From Chamaecyparis obtusa (lineage: Eukaryota; Streptophyta; Pinopsida; Cupressales; Cupressaceae), in the NCBI GenBank assembly GCA_027943335.1, contig BSBK01006751.1, forward strand, positions 836,501 through 900,500: DNA of 64,000 bases, read 5' to 3'. Position 1 is the first letter of the stretch. Every line of letters starts with the position of its first letter. Both the position numbers and the translations under genes were made by a program. Below, piece by piece: positions 1 to 11,689 of this stretch. The notes under the pieces were generated by a model. That model saw nothing but the letters and a program-made list of their open reading frames with translations, searched no databases and was not told the DNA's origin.

Positions 1-60
1 TTTTAGAATTACTAATTCACCCCTCCTCTCTTAGTAATTCACCTTTCCATAATCCCAACA
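1..60 (+). repeat. probable LTR edge of a Ty1-copia element
   Basis: The C-rich stretch ending in CCCAACA resembles the end of the LTR at about 29360-29410, which also has a CCCCTCTTAGTAAT-type run and ends CCAACA. It joins directly to the last part of a reverse-transcriptase frame, with no primer-binding site, gag or integrase between. That would mean a large internal deletion or recombination. The match is short and judged by eye. Confidence 0.35.
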
Positions 61-696
61 CATAGAAGACCTGATATTGCTCACAGAGTAGGTATTGTTG
101 CAAGATTTTTTGTTGATCCAAAGGAAACACACATGTTTGTAGTCAAAAGAATATTTAGATATTTGAAAGGTACTGAATATTTTGGTCTACTATACAAGAA
201 AGGAGGATATTTTCATCTGAAGGTTTACGATGATGTTGATTGGGCTGGAAATATTGATGACATGAAAAGTACAAGTGGGGGATCTTTCTTTTTAGGAGAA
301 ATATTAGTGACATGGCTAAGTAAGAAATAGATTTGTATATCACAATATACTGTTGAGGCTGAGTATGTAGCAGTAGCTATGAATAATGTGAACATTATAT
401 GGATAAAATAACTACTTGAAAGTATGCAAGAGGAGATTACCAATCTAGTTACTATTTACTATGATAATACAAGTTCTATCTATATATCAAAGAATTTGGT
501 AATGCATTCCAAGACCAAGCACATTTCTATCAAGTATCATTACTTGAGAGAACAAGTTCAAGACAAGAATGTGATATTAGAGTATGTGAATTCAAAGGAG
601 AAAATAGCATATGTATTCACCAAGCCACTACTGAAGGATTCTTTTGAGTATCTTAGAGATAAATTAGAGGTTCTTCCCCTATCCAATACTCACTAA
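61..696 (+). pseudogene. Ty1-copia polyprotein, end of reverse transcriptase plus RNase H (copia-0)
   Basis: A single reading frame runs from 61 to the stop at 694-696 and gives the C-terminal part of a Ty1-copia Pol protein. It opens with an RPDIAH motif (end of RT), then RYLKGT, the RNase H start DWAGN, a KSTSGG block, EAEYVA, YYDNTSSI, HSKTKHISIKYHYLRE, FTKPL and a final LEVLPLSN. These are standard landmarks of the retroelement RNase H that removes RNA from the RNA/DNA hybrid. Two in-frame stops (TAG 328-330, TAA 409-411) interrupt it, so no full protein can be made. The upstream RT, integrase, protease and gag are not in the window. Identification is firm; the exact left edge is not. Confidence 0.88.
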
Positions 697-1115
697 AGAA
701 TGATGCATTTTGTATCAATTCAAGGATTTATTAGAATATCTATTTTGTGAGTTGATTTTAGTGTTCACTTTCTAGGTGAAGCCTGAATTTGTGAAAAATG
801 ATTATGTATGAAATGAGATATCAGTACATGGTAGGTAGGATCCACTGCCTAATAAATTTTTTAGGAGTATGTATCTTTGGCATTGTTTTCAAAGAGGGAG
901 ATTATGCAATTGATTACAGAGGGAGAATATTCTATTGATGATTACCGTCAAGGATAAATGAAGATTGTTGAAGATGATAAAGTTCAAAGGGAGAAATGAA
1001 CATAAAATAGTGACCGAGAAGACTTAAATATATAGAGTTAAAGGGAGATTGTTAACTACCATGTTTCCATCATCAATTGATAGTGAGTGTTGCCATCAAT
1101 TCTAAAGAGGGATAT
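697..1115 (+). other. 3' untranslated tail and polypurine tract of copia-0
   Basis: This stretch after the Pol stop has no coding signal. It holds several purine-rich runs (near 893, 918, 990 and 1040) and ends with an AAAGAGGGATA tract directly before TGTTAAC. That position and composition fit the polypurine primer for plus-strand synthesis. The repeated purine runs suggest slippage or duplication of the tract. Confidence 0.5.
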
Positions 1116-1459
1116 TGTTAACTGATGGTGATGATGATAAAGACCGAAAGAGATCAGAAGTATACAAAATTATAGAAGGATTAGATCAGTTATTATTTTT
1201 GCATTGATGTCAAACAATTGATTTCTACTTTATATTGAGTTTCCTTATCATTCAAAGTATGATATAAGTTGACTGAGTTAAGGAAAAAGAAGAAGTGAAA
1301 GAGTTGTGAAGTAGAAGATCTTAATTGGGCAACTAATACAGATCATACAATGATAAGGTTATATTGATTTAGTTTTTTTCTACTTTACATATGTTTACAT
1401 CAAGTCGATAAATGAGATTGGTCAAGTTAGTAAACAAAATAGTTTGGTTACCGTGCAGG
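1116..1459 (+). repeat. copia-0 3' LTR, left part (split by copia-1)
   Basis: The LTR starts TGTTAACTGATGG right after the polypurine tract. It is cut at 1459, where copia-1 begins, and resumes at 28274. The last five bases, GCAGG (1455-1459), are the copia-1 target duplication; the other copy is GCAAG at 28269-28273. Together the two parts give an LTR of about 1.48 kb. Confidence 0.6.
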
Positions 1460-2979
1460 TGTTAATATTATTTAGAATAACAGAAAGGGTGAGTGAATCA
1501 GTTGTTCTCAGGTCCAGATGTACCAATTGAACTTTTAAACACTTCAACAATCATAGATCTAATCAACAACACAATTAAGTCTCTAAATTATATATATCAG
1601 AAACATATAACATGTAGTTCACTATCTAAAGTTAATTAACTTGCAAAATATAGAAACATTCACACAAGCATAACACCAAGATTTATAGTGGAAACCCAAC
1701 TTAGGAAAAACCACTTTGTAACATGTTACTGATATTTTCACTCTTCTAAGCTAAGCTCTATGAAAAGCCAACCTTGTTAAAGGTTTACAAACACACTACT
1801 AGGTGTGACCCTGTTAAAGGATTTAAACACTCTATCAAAAGTGACCTGGTTAAAGGATTTAAGTACATTCCATTAGAATGCCACCTTGATTAAATGATTT
1901 AAATAATGAATGTTAGGTCAACCTTGATTAAAAGATTTAGACTGATACAATGGTTAGAAAGTAATAGTAGTTTCTGATCTAAAAAACATACAACTCACTT
2001 TGCAAATAACAGATCCAATTCGCACATATATTTTGATTTACTGACTGAGCTCCATTTCCATCTCCATCTCTGATCTTCTAGGAATTTACTTCAAGCAATC
2101 ACAACTCTGATCAACTCCTTCACAATTTCACCTTTAGCCTTTTGCTTAGACTTGTCAGTCAATAACATCAACAACTTCAGCCCATTTTGTAACCTCACAA
2201 CCAGGTTTTCCTTTATACCTCTTAAATTAGGTAGATCCATCTTTTACCACTTAATCTCCTTTGTAGATCTTAGGTTTAGGTCAAATTTATCGAATCCTTC
2301 AATCATTTAAGTTTTTCATCCTTCCTTCTAGATACATATTCAAACTTCTCATTGAATCCGTAATAAAATAGTTTACCATGCATTAAATTCTCCACACAAT
2401 CAATTAATAAAGTCAACATGATTTACATATCCCAAGAATTCAACTATGTCAGTTGGGAATCTCAATTCTTTCTCCAAATGTAAATTACTAACACTTGATC
2501 AATACTATGTTCATCTCCTCAGTCATCACTGCGTAACTCAGTCATCACTGCATAACTCGGTCATCTTTACAAATTGTCTTCCTCGGTTAACACTATCTTG
2601 CTTGATAATTTCTTATCGCTCGGCATAAACTGATGTTCGGTCAACACTAAATTTACTCAGCATATAATGGAGCTTGATCGACACTAACATCACTTGGCTT
2701 AAACTAGATTTCTTCACTTTTGCTCGATTAAACCTACTTCTTCAGTCTTTCTTCTTACTTAGATAAACAATACATTATCTTATCAATTTGCCAAATAATC
2801 AAGTACCCATTGAAGTATCAAATAACTCAACCTTTCCTTAGGTTCTCTTGTTATCTCCCTTGCCCTAATATTTTTCATCAATAAATAAATATGGTACTCT
2901 CTTAGATAGCAACTGTCTTACTAGTTAAGGTTTGACATCAATGACAATACAACAATTGTTTCAATTACAGTTTCCAACA
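1460..2979 (-). repeat. copia-1 3' LTR
   Basis: This 1520-bp LTR has TGTT...AACA ends. It matches 26756-28268 along its whole length, including the runs of CTTGGTTAAAGGATTTA-like units around 1790-1940 that also occur around 27090-27250. Differences are frequent by eye (roughly one per ten bases near the left end), pointing to old insertion. Confidence 0.88.
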
Positions 2980-3486
2980 ATCTCCCTCTTTGGCATTGAT
3001 GGCAACACCACATGAATAACACATGATTTACCAACCAATCCAAAAACTTTTTCTAGGCATCAAAAAGATTTATAATATCCTTAGCTTCATTATGATTCAC
3101 AACAAATTAGCCTTGATTGTTCACATAGTTACTCCCTTTGAATCTTTGTATCTCTCCCTCTGATTCTCTGAATCTCTAAATCTCTGAATCTCTAAATCTT
3201 TGAATCTTAGAACATATACCTCAATATTTTCTATTCCTCTGTTTTCATCTGAATCTCTCCCTCTTTGACAATAATACCAAAGAAGTATCTAGCACTTACA
3301 TCTTCCACATGTAAATGTCATCTTATCAGTTCAGTATTAGTATCTCTCCCACTATCATCTTGCTTATGATTGATTATCAGCTTTGTTGTACTTTCACAAC
3401 TCTAGGCAGCTCCTAAAGTCTAACCTTTCTTGCATCAATTTGTTAGATATTCTATGTAGCACATTTGATGCAGTGCTCCTGGTTGA
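2980..3486 (-). other. copia-1 polypurine tract and untranslated tail
   Basis: Read on the minus strand, a TGCCAAAGAGGGAGAT tract abuts the 3' LTR and is the expected plus-strand primer. The rest up to the RNase H stop at 3487-3489 is non-coding. It includes a short CTCTGAAT/CTCTAAAT repeat at about 3150-3215. Confidence 0.65.
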
Positions 3487-5258
3487 CTAGGCAGCCTCAG
3501 TTAGGGGAAGCACCCCTAATTTACCTCTAAGATATTCATAAGCATCCTTAGGTAAATCTTTTGTGAATATGTCTATTAGTTGTTCCTTTGTATTCACATA
3601 TTCCATTCTCACTTATTTATCTTGTACCAATTCTCTCAAGTAATGATACTTGATAGAAATATGTTTAGTCTTTGTGTGCATAACTGGATTCTTTGATATG
3701 TTGATAGCACTTGCGTTATCATAGAAAATAACAACTGGCTCAGTAATTTCCTCTTTCATTCCTTTCAACAATTGCTAAATCCATACCAAATTTGAACAAT
3801 TCACTGCAGCTGCTACATACTTAGCTTCTTCTATAGATTGGGAAATGAAGTTTTGTTTCTTGCTTGTCTAGGAGACTAATCTCTTTCCTAAAAAGAATGC
3901 TACACCACTTATACTTTTCCTATCATCAACATTTCCTACCCAATTTCTAGTCAAGACTCCAGATTCCTTATCTCCAATTATTTTCTCAGGCTTATGATGT
4001 CTTCTCACATATTGTGCCAACGTAGGTTCAAATTTCTTTTCTTCTTGATCTTCAGGTTCATCATGAAAATTTTTAGTTTCTACTTCTGATTGCTTGGCAG
4101 CATCCTCCTGATGCTCGATAACATCCTCCTGATGCTCGGCATTGCTTACTTGTGACTCTTCATCTGGTGTAAGTGTGTTACTTGCCTCTCCTTCTTAAAT
4201 GTACACAAAAGATCTATAATCTTCAGGTTCTTATTTTCCTTCCAGTTCATTCTTCTCTTCATATTCATCAACTCTCACATTTTCACTTTCCACAACTTTG
4301 TTAGTATTAGAATTCAAACACTTATAAGATTTGCTCTTAGTGGAATAACCTAGGAATATGCCTTCATCACTTTTTGTATCAAATTTTCCATTCCTATTAT
4401 CTTTCAATATATAGCATCTACTCCCAAAGATTCTAAAGTATTTCACATTAGGTGCATATCCATGCCATAATTCATAAGGTGTAGCATTTGTACCTTTCTT
4501 GATTTGTACTCAATTTAAGGTATAAATAGTTGTACTTATAGCTTCTCCCAGTATTTTTGTGCAACATTCTTCTCAATCATTAGTGTTCTTGCACAATCCA
4601 TAATAGACCTATTTCTTCTCTTAGCTATACCATTTTGTGGAGGTGTTCTAGGTGCAGACATCTGTCTCTTGATTCCTCTATCATTGTAGAACAGATTGAA
4701 CTCATTTGATATAAACTCTCCACCTCGGTCAGATCTCAGTCATTTTAGGCTTTTACCTATTTCTTTTTCAACTTTTTCCAAATACCACTTAAACAACTGA
4801 AATGCATTAGATTTTTCTTTCAAAAACATTACAGTCATCATCCTAGTATAGTCATCAACAAACAGAATAAATTACTTAGCAACACAATAACATTGTACCC
4901 ATAGGTCCACAAAGGTCAGTATGAACCACATCCAAAATATTCTTAGAAGTAAATGTCTTGCTCTTGAAACTAGACTTTGTCATTTTTCCCAACTGACACT
5001 ATTTACACATCACATTATTAGGTTTCTTCAATCTCGACAAACCTCTAACTTTCTTCTTTTTACTAATATTTACTATATTGTCAAAGTTTACATGACATAG
5101 CCTCTTATGCTATAACCATACATCATCAAATTGTGCAAACAAACATGTCTCTTCAGATAGATCTATATAGAACAAGTTACCTCTAGTATGTTCTCCACTT
5201 CTAATTAGTTCACCAATGGCATCAAATATTTTAGCCTTTCATGATGAAACTCCACTTG
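3487..5258 (-). pseudogene. copia-1 integrase and RNase H, with reverse transcriptase deleted
   Basis: Reading down the minus strand from 5258: a GELIRSGEH..RGNLFYI pre-integrase block, the HKRLCHVNF and CQLGK zinc-binding region, the first catalytic Asp in HTDLCGPM, the second in SDRGGEF, and then PPQNGIAKRRNRS, where family members have Glu (usually VERKNR). Here it is Lys, so the catalytic triad is lost. FRIFGSRCYI and DEGIFLGYS (4231-4446) follow. An RRHHKPEKIIGDKESG block then jumps directly to the RNase H motif WVGNVDDRKSISG near 3950. The whole RT domain that normally lies between them is absent. RNase H then runs to LGVLPLTEAA and a stop at 3487-3489, with further in-frame stops on the way. 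Confidence 0.85.
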
Positions 5259-5287
5259 CACTAGTACATTTGAGGTCAAATTCTGAT
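5259..5287 (+). repeat. CACTA-1 left terminal inverted repeat
   Basis: CACTAGTACATTTGAGG and the next dozen bases match the reverse complement of the right end at 25354-25382, with about five mismatches. It also matches the start of CACTA-2 at 40570. Confidence 0.88.
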
Positions 5288-5289
5288 GG

Positions 5290-5815
5290 CCATTTGTCTG
5301 ATTTGCAATGCTAATTTGTTGGCATTTTGACACGTGTCTGTCACAATTTTTGCATTGGAAATTGCAATGGAAGAGACATCCATCAATTTAACAACACCGC
5401 TTTACGTCAGAAACTTGCACATGATAACATCTTTGTTATGGCATTTACTATAGTCCATCTATCAAAATTTTGACACAAAGACCTATTGGAAATATACAAT
5501 CACTGTCGGAACTAACTATCGAAAAGATATCCTTTCTAACATTACAACTATTGGAATAGCGACAGATCTGCTACCAACTTCTGAAAAATACACTTGTCGG
5601 TGACATAACATTATTGTCAGATGATTCTGTAAAAAAATTGATATCTATGACATTTTAACTGTTGGAAGAGAGACAGTAGTGCAACATATCTCTGACAAGT
5701 TGTCCTATTGGACATATAGCATTACTGTCACAAGAATTGTCGTAAAGTATTTTTCTCTGACATTGTATCTGTCTGATTTATAGAACTTCTGTCAGAATGA
5801 ATTATAAAGTGTCAA
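5290..5815 (+). repeat. CACTA-1 left subterminal motif cluster
   Basis: Many short, variably spaced copies of a TGTCGGA/TGTCAGA/TCTGACA/GACAGT-type motif occur in both orientations (for example near 5500, 5560, 5590, 5618, 5670, 5690, 5728, 5757 and 5793). In En/Spm elements, clusters of short motifs at the ends bind the TNPA-type protein; that role here is inferred. One related GTCGGAA lies near the right end at about 25341. Confidence 0.5.
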
Positions 5816-5841
5816 AAAATTGACGAATATGCACATTAAAT

Positions 5842-6279
5842 ATAACACAACTCAAGAGACCATCATAGGTTGTCTCTTTCTTCGGTCTATATTATTGACA
5901 GAATGTTTTACCTTTCATTAGCTCATCAAATCCAAGGATTTGAAAGAATTTAATAGAATATTTTCATGACAACGTATATTATTTAAGTTGACATTGCACG
6001 AATTTATCTACTTCACGCATTTGTAGACTATGAGGATGGTGATAAAGAAGCATCTCCTCCCATGGCCATGCTTCTTTATCATCATCCTCATAGTCTACAA
6101 GTGCGTGAAGTAGATAAATTTGTGCAACGTCAACTTAAATAATATACGTTGTCATGAAAATATTCTATTAAATTATTTCAAATCTCCAAATTTGATGAGC
6201 TAATGAAAGGTGAAACATTTTGTGAATAATATAGACCGAAGAAAGAGACAACCTATGATGGTCTCTTGAGTTGTGTTAT
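5842..6279. repeat. 212-bp foldback with a 14-base loop
   Basis: The left arm 5842-6053 and right arm 6068-6279 are near-perfect reverse complements, with a few substitutions and one small length change near the middle. The loop is CTCCTCCCATGGCC. Transcription from either side would give a long hairpin RNA, a typical substrate for small-RNA production. No protein family was recognised in either arm. Confidence 0.9.
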
Positions 6280-6560
6280 CTTTAGTCCTAGCTACTGGGT
6301 AAGGCTTGGAAGAATTATACCTGTCGATCGTCGAGAATAATCACTGCCTTGCATTTATGTACACTACACAAATTGATCCTAGTCTTGCAAAAACATTTTA
6401 CACTTGTACATCTCATTAATACTAGAGGCCTAAAGTAATTTTATATGATCACCAACACATTTTGTGCATGGATGAGAAACAATATCCAAAATTTCTAGAT
6501 AACTATTTTTGAGAAGAGGAATGAGTGGAGGCCAAAGAAGGGATAATTCCACAATAGAAA

Positions 6561-6640
6561 GGAAGACATCTTTTTAGCCTAGGTCTGGATCCTACCCCAA
6601 TTGTCGAAGGATCCAGGGCCAAGCTAGAAAGATGTCTTCC
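6561..6640. repeat. 33-bp inverted repeat inside the NOG1-derived fragment
   Basis: The arm GGAAGACATC...GGATCCT at 6561-6593 pairs with AGGATCC...GATGTCTTCC at 6608-6640 around a 14-base loop. Weaker pairing continues outward, where GAATGAGTGG (about 6520) faces CCACTCTTCATT (about 6697). One arm is the NOG1-like coding fragment, so this looks like an inverted duplication of captured gene sequence. Confidence 0.75.
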
Positions 6641-6800
6641 CATTCTATCTGCAACATTGTGTCCATCCATGATCTCAAGAATATCATCATCTTTCCACTC
6701 TTCATTTGCCAAAATATATCACTTCTTCAAGCTTGCAAAGTAATCTTATTAATAAAAGAACTCTTTCCAACATTAGGGTACCCACAGATCAAAATAGTTG
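6608..6800 (-). pseudogene. captured fragments of a nucleolar GTP-binding protein 1 (NOG1) gene
   Basis: The minus strand at about 6798-6727 encodes [18 protein letters not shown], matching the G1/P-loop region of NOG1, a GTPase of 60S ribosome assembly in the nucleolus. After a stop and a frame change, 6712-6630 encodes EEWKDDDILEIMDGHNVAD, resembling the segment near the end of the NOG1 conserved region. In the intact protein these blocks are far apart, so intervening sequence has been lost, as expected of fragments captured by a transposon. No start, no intact frame, no likely function as protein. The P-loop identification is good; the second block rests on memory of the family. Confidence 0.65.
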
Positions 6801-9790
6801 ATGTTATTGGTGCTTGTGCTCAAGGATATTGATTCACTATTTTGAAATGGCCAAATCATTTTTATTTCGATTGTACAGAAAAGGAGTGGGAGAAAATGAG
6901 CGGGTGACAGCTGATCGAGCGCGAGAGAAGGCATTGCATTTTATTTGATCATGAATGCTCTCTGAAATGACCAATCATGTTTTCTATTTGATTCTTTTTG
7001 GTGCTTTTTTTCCCATATTCAGTAGATAAAAATCATGGCAGTAGCCACTTAGCCATCTTTTTGATGTTCTGGGTATTTTACAAAGATACAGGTATGTGGA
7101 TTTATCATTCAGTTGCTTGCAGTTATTGGTCAAATGCAAATATTTTGTCAAGTTGAAAGGGCAAGATATCAGTTTGGTGTTTTCGATTTATGTTAAAAGT
7201 TGATTTGGTAAAATCCTCAAAAAACACACTACATGTTCTAAAATGTAAAGAAGTTGAATGTTAAATTTAAGATATATATCTCATCCATAGTAATCAAAGA
7301 AAGGACATGAAACTTATAAGGAGATTTACCAATCCAAAATTATAAGCAAATAGGAAACATGATTGGTACCTTATGAATTGGTTTTTCAGGTGCACAATCT
7401 TCATCAATCTCCTCAGAACAAGACCCCTCCTCATGAAAAATGCATTTAACACAAAAAAAAATCTACAAAACTAAACCAATGGCATGTTTAGAACAAAAAA
7501 ATAGATTGATAATAATATGCTGAAAATTCTATTATGTTTAATACACGCAAAAGGACCAGTCCCAACAATTCTTAAACATACTTTATTTGATATGATAATA
7601 ACATGCTAATTAAACTAATAAAGGTGTTATCTGTATTTAATCTATCAATTACTAATTACACAAAAAACAAATTTACAAAACTGAACCAATGGCATTTTCT
7701 TCGTGTGGTACAAGGAAGATTTGGCTATGAAAAAAAAAAGTGAAACTGCCTCATCATTTTTATTTCAATTGGATAGAGGAGAAAAAGCTGAGTGTGAGAG
7801 AAGGTATGTGATTTCTTCATCTTTTGAGCATCTAGCATCATATTCGACTGCAAATTTCAAATGCATTGCATTTTATTTGATCACGAATGCTCTATGAAAT
7901 GACCACATTCTATTGGTGGCATGCCCTAGCCCGTGCTTTATCTCTATTATTTGATGTTATTGGTGCTGTGCTCAAGGATATCAATTCACTATTTTTAAAT
8001 GTTTGGATCATTTTGGTCATGACTGTTCCTCTAGTACACAGTTAGGAAATGTAACTGTCTAATGATTATATTTAATGTTGAATGGATTAAATGCTTTATT
8101 CTTGGTAGAAGTGAATGGAAGGAATAGTGTGTATTAAATACAATCTAGTCACTTATTGAATCCTTTGGAGACTACTGGTTTGACTATCCATGCGCTACCA
8201 GTGACTGAGATTCATTAAAGGATACAAAACCCTTCATTTTGGGGTTATTGTGTGTGGATTCAAATGTAGGTTTGATTTGGTTCATGTTTAGAAGAGATCA
8301 ATAAAGTATTTAAAGACAATCTTACATGTTTGGAGAGGTTTGAGAGGCACTTATCATGACTATACCCTCACAAACAATGGCATAGACTGGTTTTACTAAG
8401 TTTCATTTCTCTATTTTGAGGTTTCCTTTCTCTGTCGTAGGGGTGCAGTCAGAGGGTTCATTCAAAAAATGATCATTCTAATGGTTACTATGAATATGAA
8501 TGATTTGATATAGCATATTTCTCATTTTACTTGAAGTTTGGAATAGCTTGTGCAAGGGTGAAAGTAGTTTTGATCATTTTGGTCGTGACTGTTCCTCTAC
8601 ACAGTTAGGAAATGTAACTGTCTAATGATTATATGTAATGTTGAATGGATTAAATACTTTATTCTTGGTAGAAGTGAATGGAAGGAATAGTATTGGTGTT
8701 AGGTTTCATTTATTATTGAATTCAATGGTTTCCAAGATGTGTTGAGGAGTTTTCTCCTTGTTTAATGTTAATTGTTCCTGCACAATCCACTCATACAACA
8801 GTGAAGTTACAAAACTGAACTGATGGCATGTTTACAAAAAAGAAATAGAATGATAATAATATGTTGAAAATTCTATTCTGTTTAATACATGCCAAATGAC
8901 CAGTCCCAACAATTCTTAAACATACTAGTTATCTGATATGATCAATTGTTAATACAGGTCTAATTCTGTAGACTGCTAGCATGAAGGAAGACTTGACCTA
9001 GCCAAATCTTCCTTGTACCACAAAAAAAAATGTGTGATAACTATGTGTACTCCAACCTTAATTGTTTAAGAATTCATCATATTAGATAAATTATGTTTAA
9101 GAATTGTTGGGAGTTCTATGAGACCTTTGTTGTAAGCATGCCATTGGTTTTCAAATGTTTGGATATCCATTTTTTTGAAATGTTGACTGTGGTTATCAAA
9201 TGGATAGCCCGTGAGCTTCTAGCTAGGCGTCATTTGTATTGATAGATTAGGGCATTGAATGTATTGTATCATTGATAGTTGAGACTTTTTAAAAAGGAAA
9301 TAGGACAAAGAATGATTTTGATTTAGTTTCTCTATTTTGATCTCTAAGTGGCTTACAACTCTAGAGAAGTATATGCAGATTTACGGATGCAGTTGCAGGA
9401 TACATAGCAGCTGATAATTCACAAGAAATCCATGCATCCAATTTGAATAGTAATTAATACAAAGAAATAGGTTCCTCCAATGGCCCAATCATCCAGACCT
9501 TGACTGTCCCCTCAACCAGTGATCCTTCAAAATCGGGTTATCATGCAATTGGTGAGTGATCCTTCTTTCTCCTGGTCTACCCTACAACTAAACATATTGG
9601 AAATACAAAATACAATGATAACAAGTCTTTCACAATCCCCCTTCCCTCAAGGAACACTATCAACCATCCCTTCCACATAGCATTTCACTATTGTATGAGT
9701 GGATTGTGTAGGAACAGTTAACATTAAACAAGGAGCAAACTCCTCAACACATCTTTGTTGTAAACATGCCATTGGTTCAGTTTTGTAAAA
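6800..9790. repeat. CACTA-1 left arm: mosaic of inverted and direct repeat modules
   Basis: No gene is seen here. The stretch is built of modules that recur elsewhere in the element. Segment 7700-8000 is an inverted copy of about 24945-25230. A module starting TGACTGTTCCTCTA occurs at about 8030 and 8588 and again at 21967. A module containing GATGTGTTGAGGAGTTTT occurs at about 8733, 22115 and 23840 in one orientation and at about 9745 in the other. Segment 9215-9660 is an inverted copy of 24000-24380 and 24390-24745. The phrase TTGATGTTATTGGTGCT is at 6799 and 7950, and inverted at about 24810 and 24990. Confidence 0.75.
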
Positions 9791-10205
9791 ATTTTTTTTG
9801 TGTTAAATGCATTTAAATGGAACATTAAGCATAGTAATAATATGCTTAGTCTATTAGTAATTGTAGATTAAATGCCCATAACACCTTTATCAGTTTAGCA
9901 TGTTATTATAAGATACTAAAGAAGACTTGCTATTTGTCAGAGAAATCTTCACTATCCCCCACAATGAAGACAATGAAGATTGACCTCCTGCCCCACAACA
10001 AAGAACATTGTAATAAGAATAAGATATAATATAGTGTTAGAATAAACTTTGAACAAAGACATGTAATGCTTAAGTTAATGATCTAAAAAGCTGCAAATAT
10101 AGGAATTGAAAAAAAAGATAGTGCCAAGAAACATTTTCACAAATATGAAACGTGAGGAAAAGTAATAACATTAACAATGCCAAGATTCATAGCATTAAAT
10201 TTCAC

Positions 10206-10322
10206 CTGTGAATGAGTTTCTGCAATGGGTTTCCCAGCATCAAAAATATGTTGAGTTGCATTTGAGCTGTAACTAAGAGTATCATGTAGAACATACCCTA
10301 AACTTTGAAAGCATTCTCTAGC
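10206..10322 (-). pseudogene. captured exon-like fragment, gene not identified
   Basis: A 39-codon open frame on the minus strand is bounded by a good acceptor (..ATCCAG before 10322) and donor (CAG|GTGAAA at 10206/10205). It reads ARECFQSLGYVLHDTL followed by SYSSNATQHIFDAGKPIAE. The composition is protein-like and unlike the surrounding repeats. I do not recognise the family. Its position in the element's left arm next to the NOG1 fragments suggests capture. Confidence 0.4.
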
Positions 10323-10746
10323 CTGGATATTCAAAATTCAATCTAGGCAAGCATCAGTAAGTGAAATAAATTATAGACATGAACATGAAAATCATCATAA
10401 TCATTAGACAAATTATAGACATCAACATCAACATAATCATAACATTTAGAGGGTATTCATTTTGGATAGTACTATGTTTCTTGAAAGTTTTTGTGATGCT
10501 TCTAAACTTTAAAGAAATATTTTATGGCTTAATGATAATATAGATTAGTGTTTTGTTTTCTGATGGAATGTTGTTTATCATTCATGGTCTTGAATAAACT
10601 TTTGATTGTTTTGATTCTCGAGTCTTGACATTGTTTCTCAATGTGATATAGACTGACCACAAGATGGTTCAGTTGGTCCTCTCTTTCTGTTTAATCATTT
10701 GTCTTCTTCATGGTGTAAGTGTCAATATGTTATAATCCAACCAGCA

Positions 10747-11301
10747 TGTCATACCCCCACTTTTGACAAACCTCACAGCATGCAAATCATAGCCAAAGAC
10801 TTGGGTGATCAGCATACACAAACAATGATCACCCTTAGGTAACAATGATCATTAATATTCATTAATGGTGGGTGGTGATTCCTTGGTAATAAAGGCATTG
10901 ACAGCATTCATCATCTTAACCAAGTCATGGGTGGTGATCCTTGAAATAGCACAATTAGTAAAAGGAAATAACAACATAAGTCATGGGTTGTGATCCTTGA
11001 ATTTGGAGTGAGGAAGAAGGAAAATTGGAAAACAAAATATGGAATAATCAAGTTGGAATTGGAGAAGAATTCAAAAATAAACTTTAATTAGAAAAAAGCC
11101 AAGTTATCCGGTTCTTTGTTTGAGGCTAGGTTCTGGTTCTACTTTTGTTCTCCTCTGGGTTTAACTTGGGTTCCTTTGGTAGGAACTTGGGTGCCTAGGC
11201 CAATCCTGGGTGCACTTGCAGTATTATAAATATGATACATGAGGTATTTTATTCATAATTTTATAGGCTAACTCATTATTATGGTAACATGGGTATGACC
11301 A
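10747..11301 (+). repeat. candidate solo LTR, about 0.55 kb
   Basis: It begins TGTCATACCCCCACTTTTGA, a typical plant Ty3/gypsy LTR start, and ends GGGTATGACCA, the inverted counterpart with one extra C. No clear target duplication is visible, so the boundaries are uncertain. Just outside the right edge is a short palindrome, CCACACTCCAT...ATGGAGTGTGG (about 11299-11341). Confidence 0.4.
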
Positions 11302-11689
11302 CACTCCATGCCTTATAATGGTACCCGAGATGGAGTGTGGTTCAAATGAAGTTGAACCAAATGCTAACCATGATGACTATGATCATGATGAAGATGAATA
11401 TGAATATTAAATCTAAAATATGCCTTGTAATTTGAATTTTCATTGTGAATGAAGAAACTATAGATTCAAGTTGACTCATTCTATGTTGTAGTATATTTGT
11501 TCCCTAGATCTACCATATTATATATGTGTAGCCTATAAAGGACATCTTCTGCTCATCCATGTATCAGAGCTCGGTGAGAGTTCTTAGGAGAAAGACAAGA
11601 TGTTAGTGAGAGATGGAGAAACCAATCTCAGAACACCACTTGAATCCTTGCAATGTTGAGAGTGGGATAAAAGCTACACTTGAGACCCT

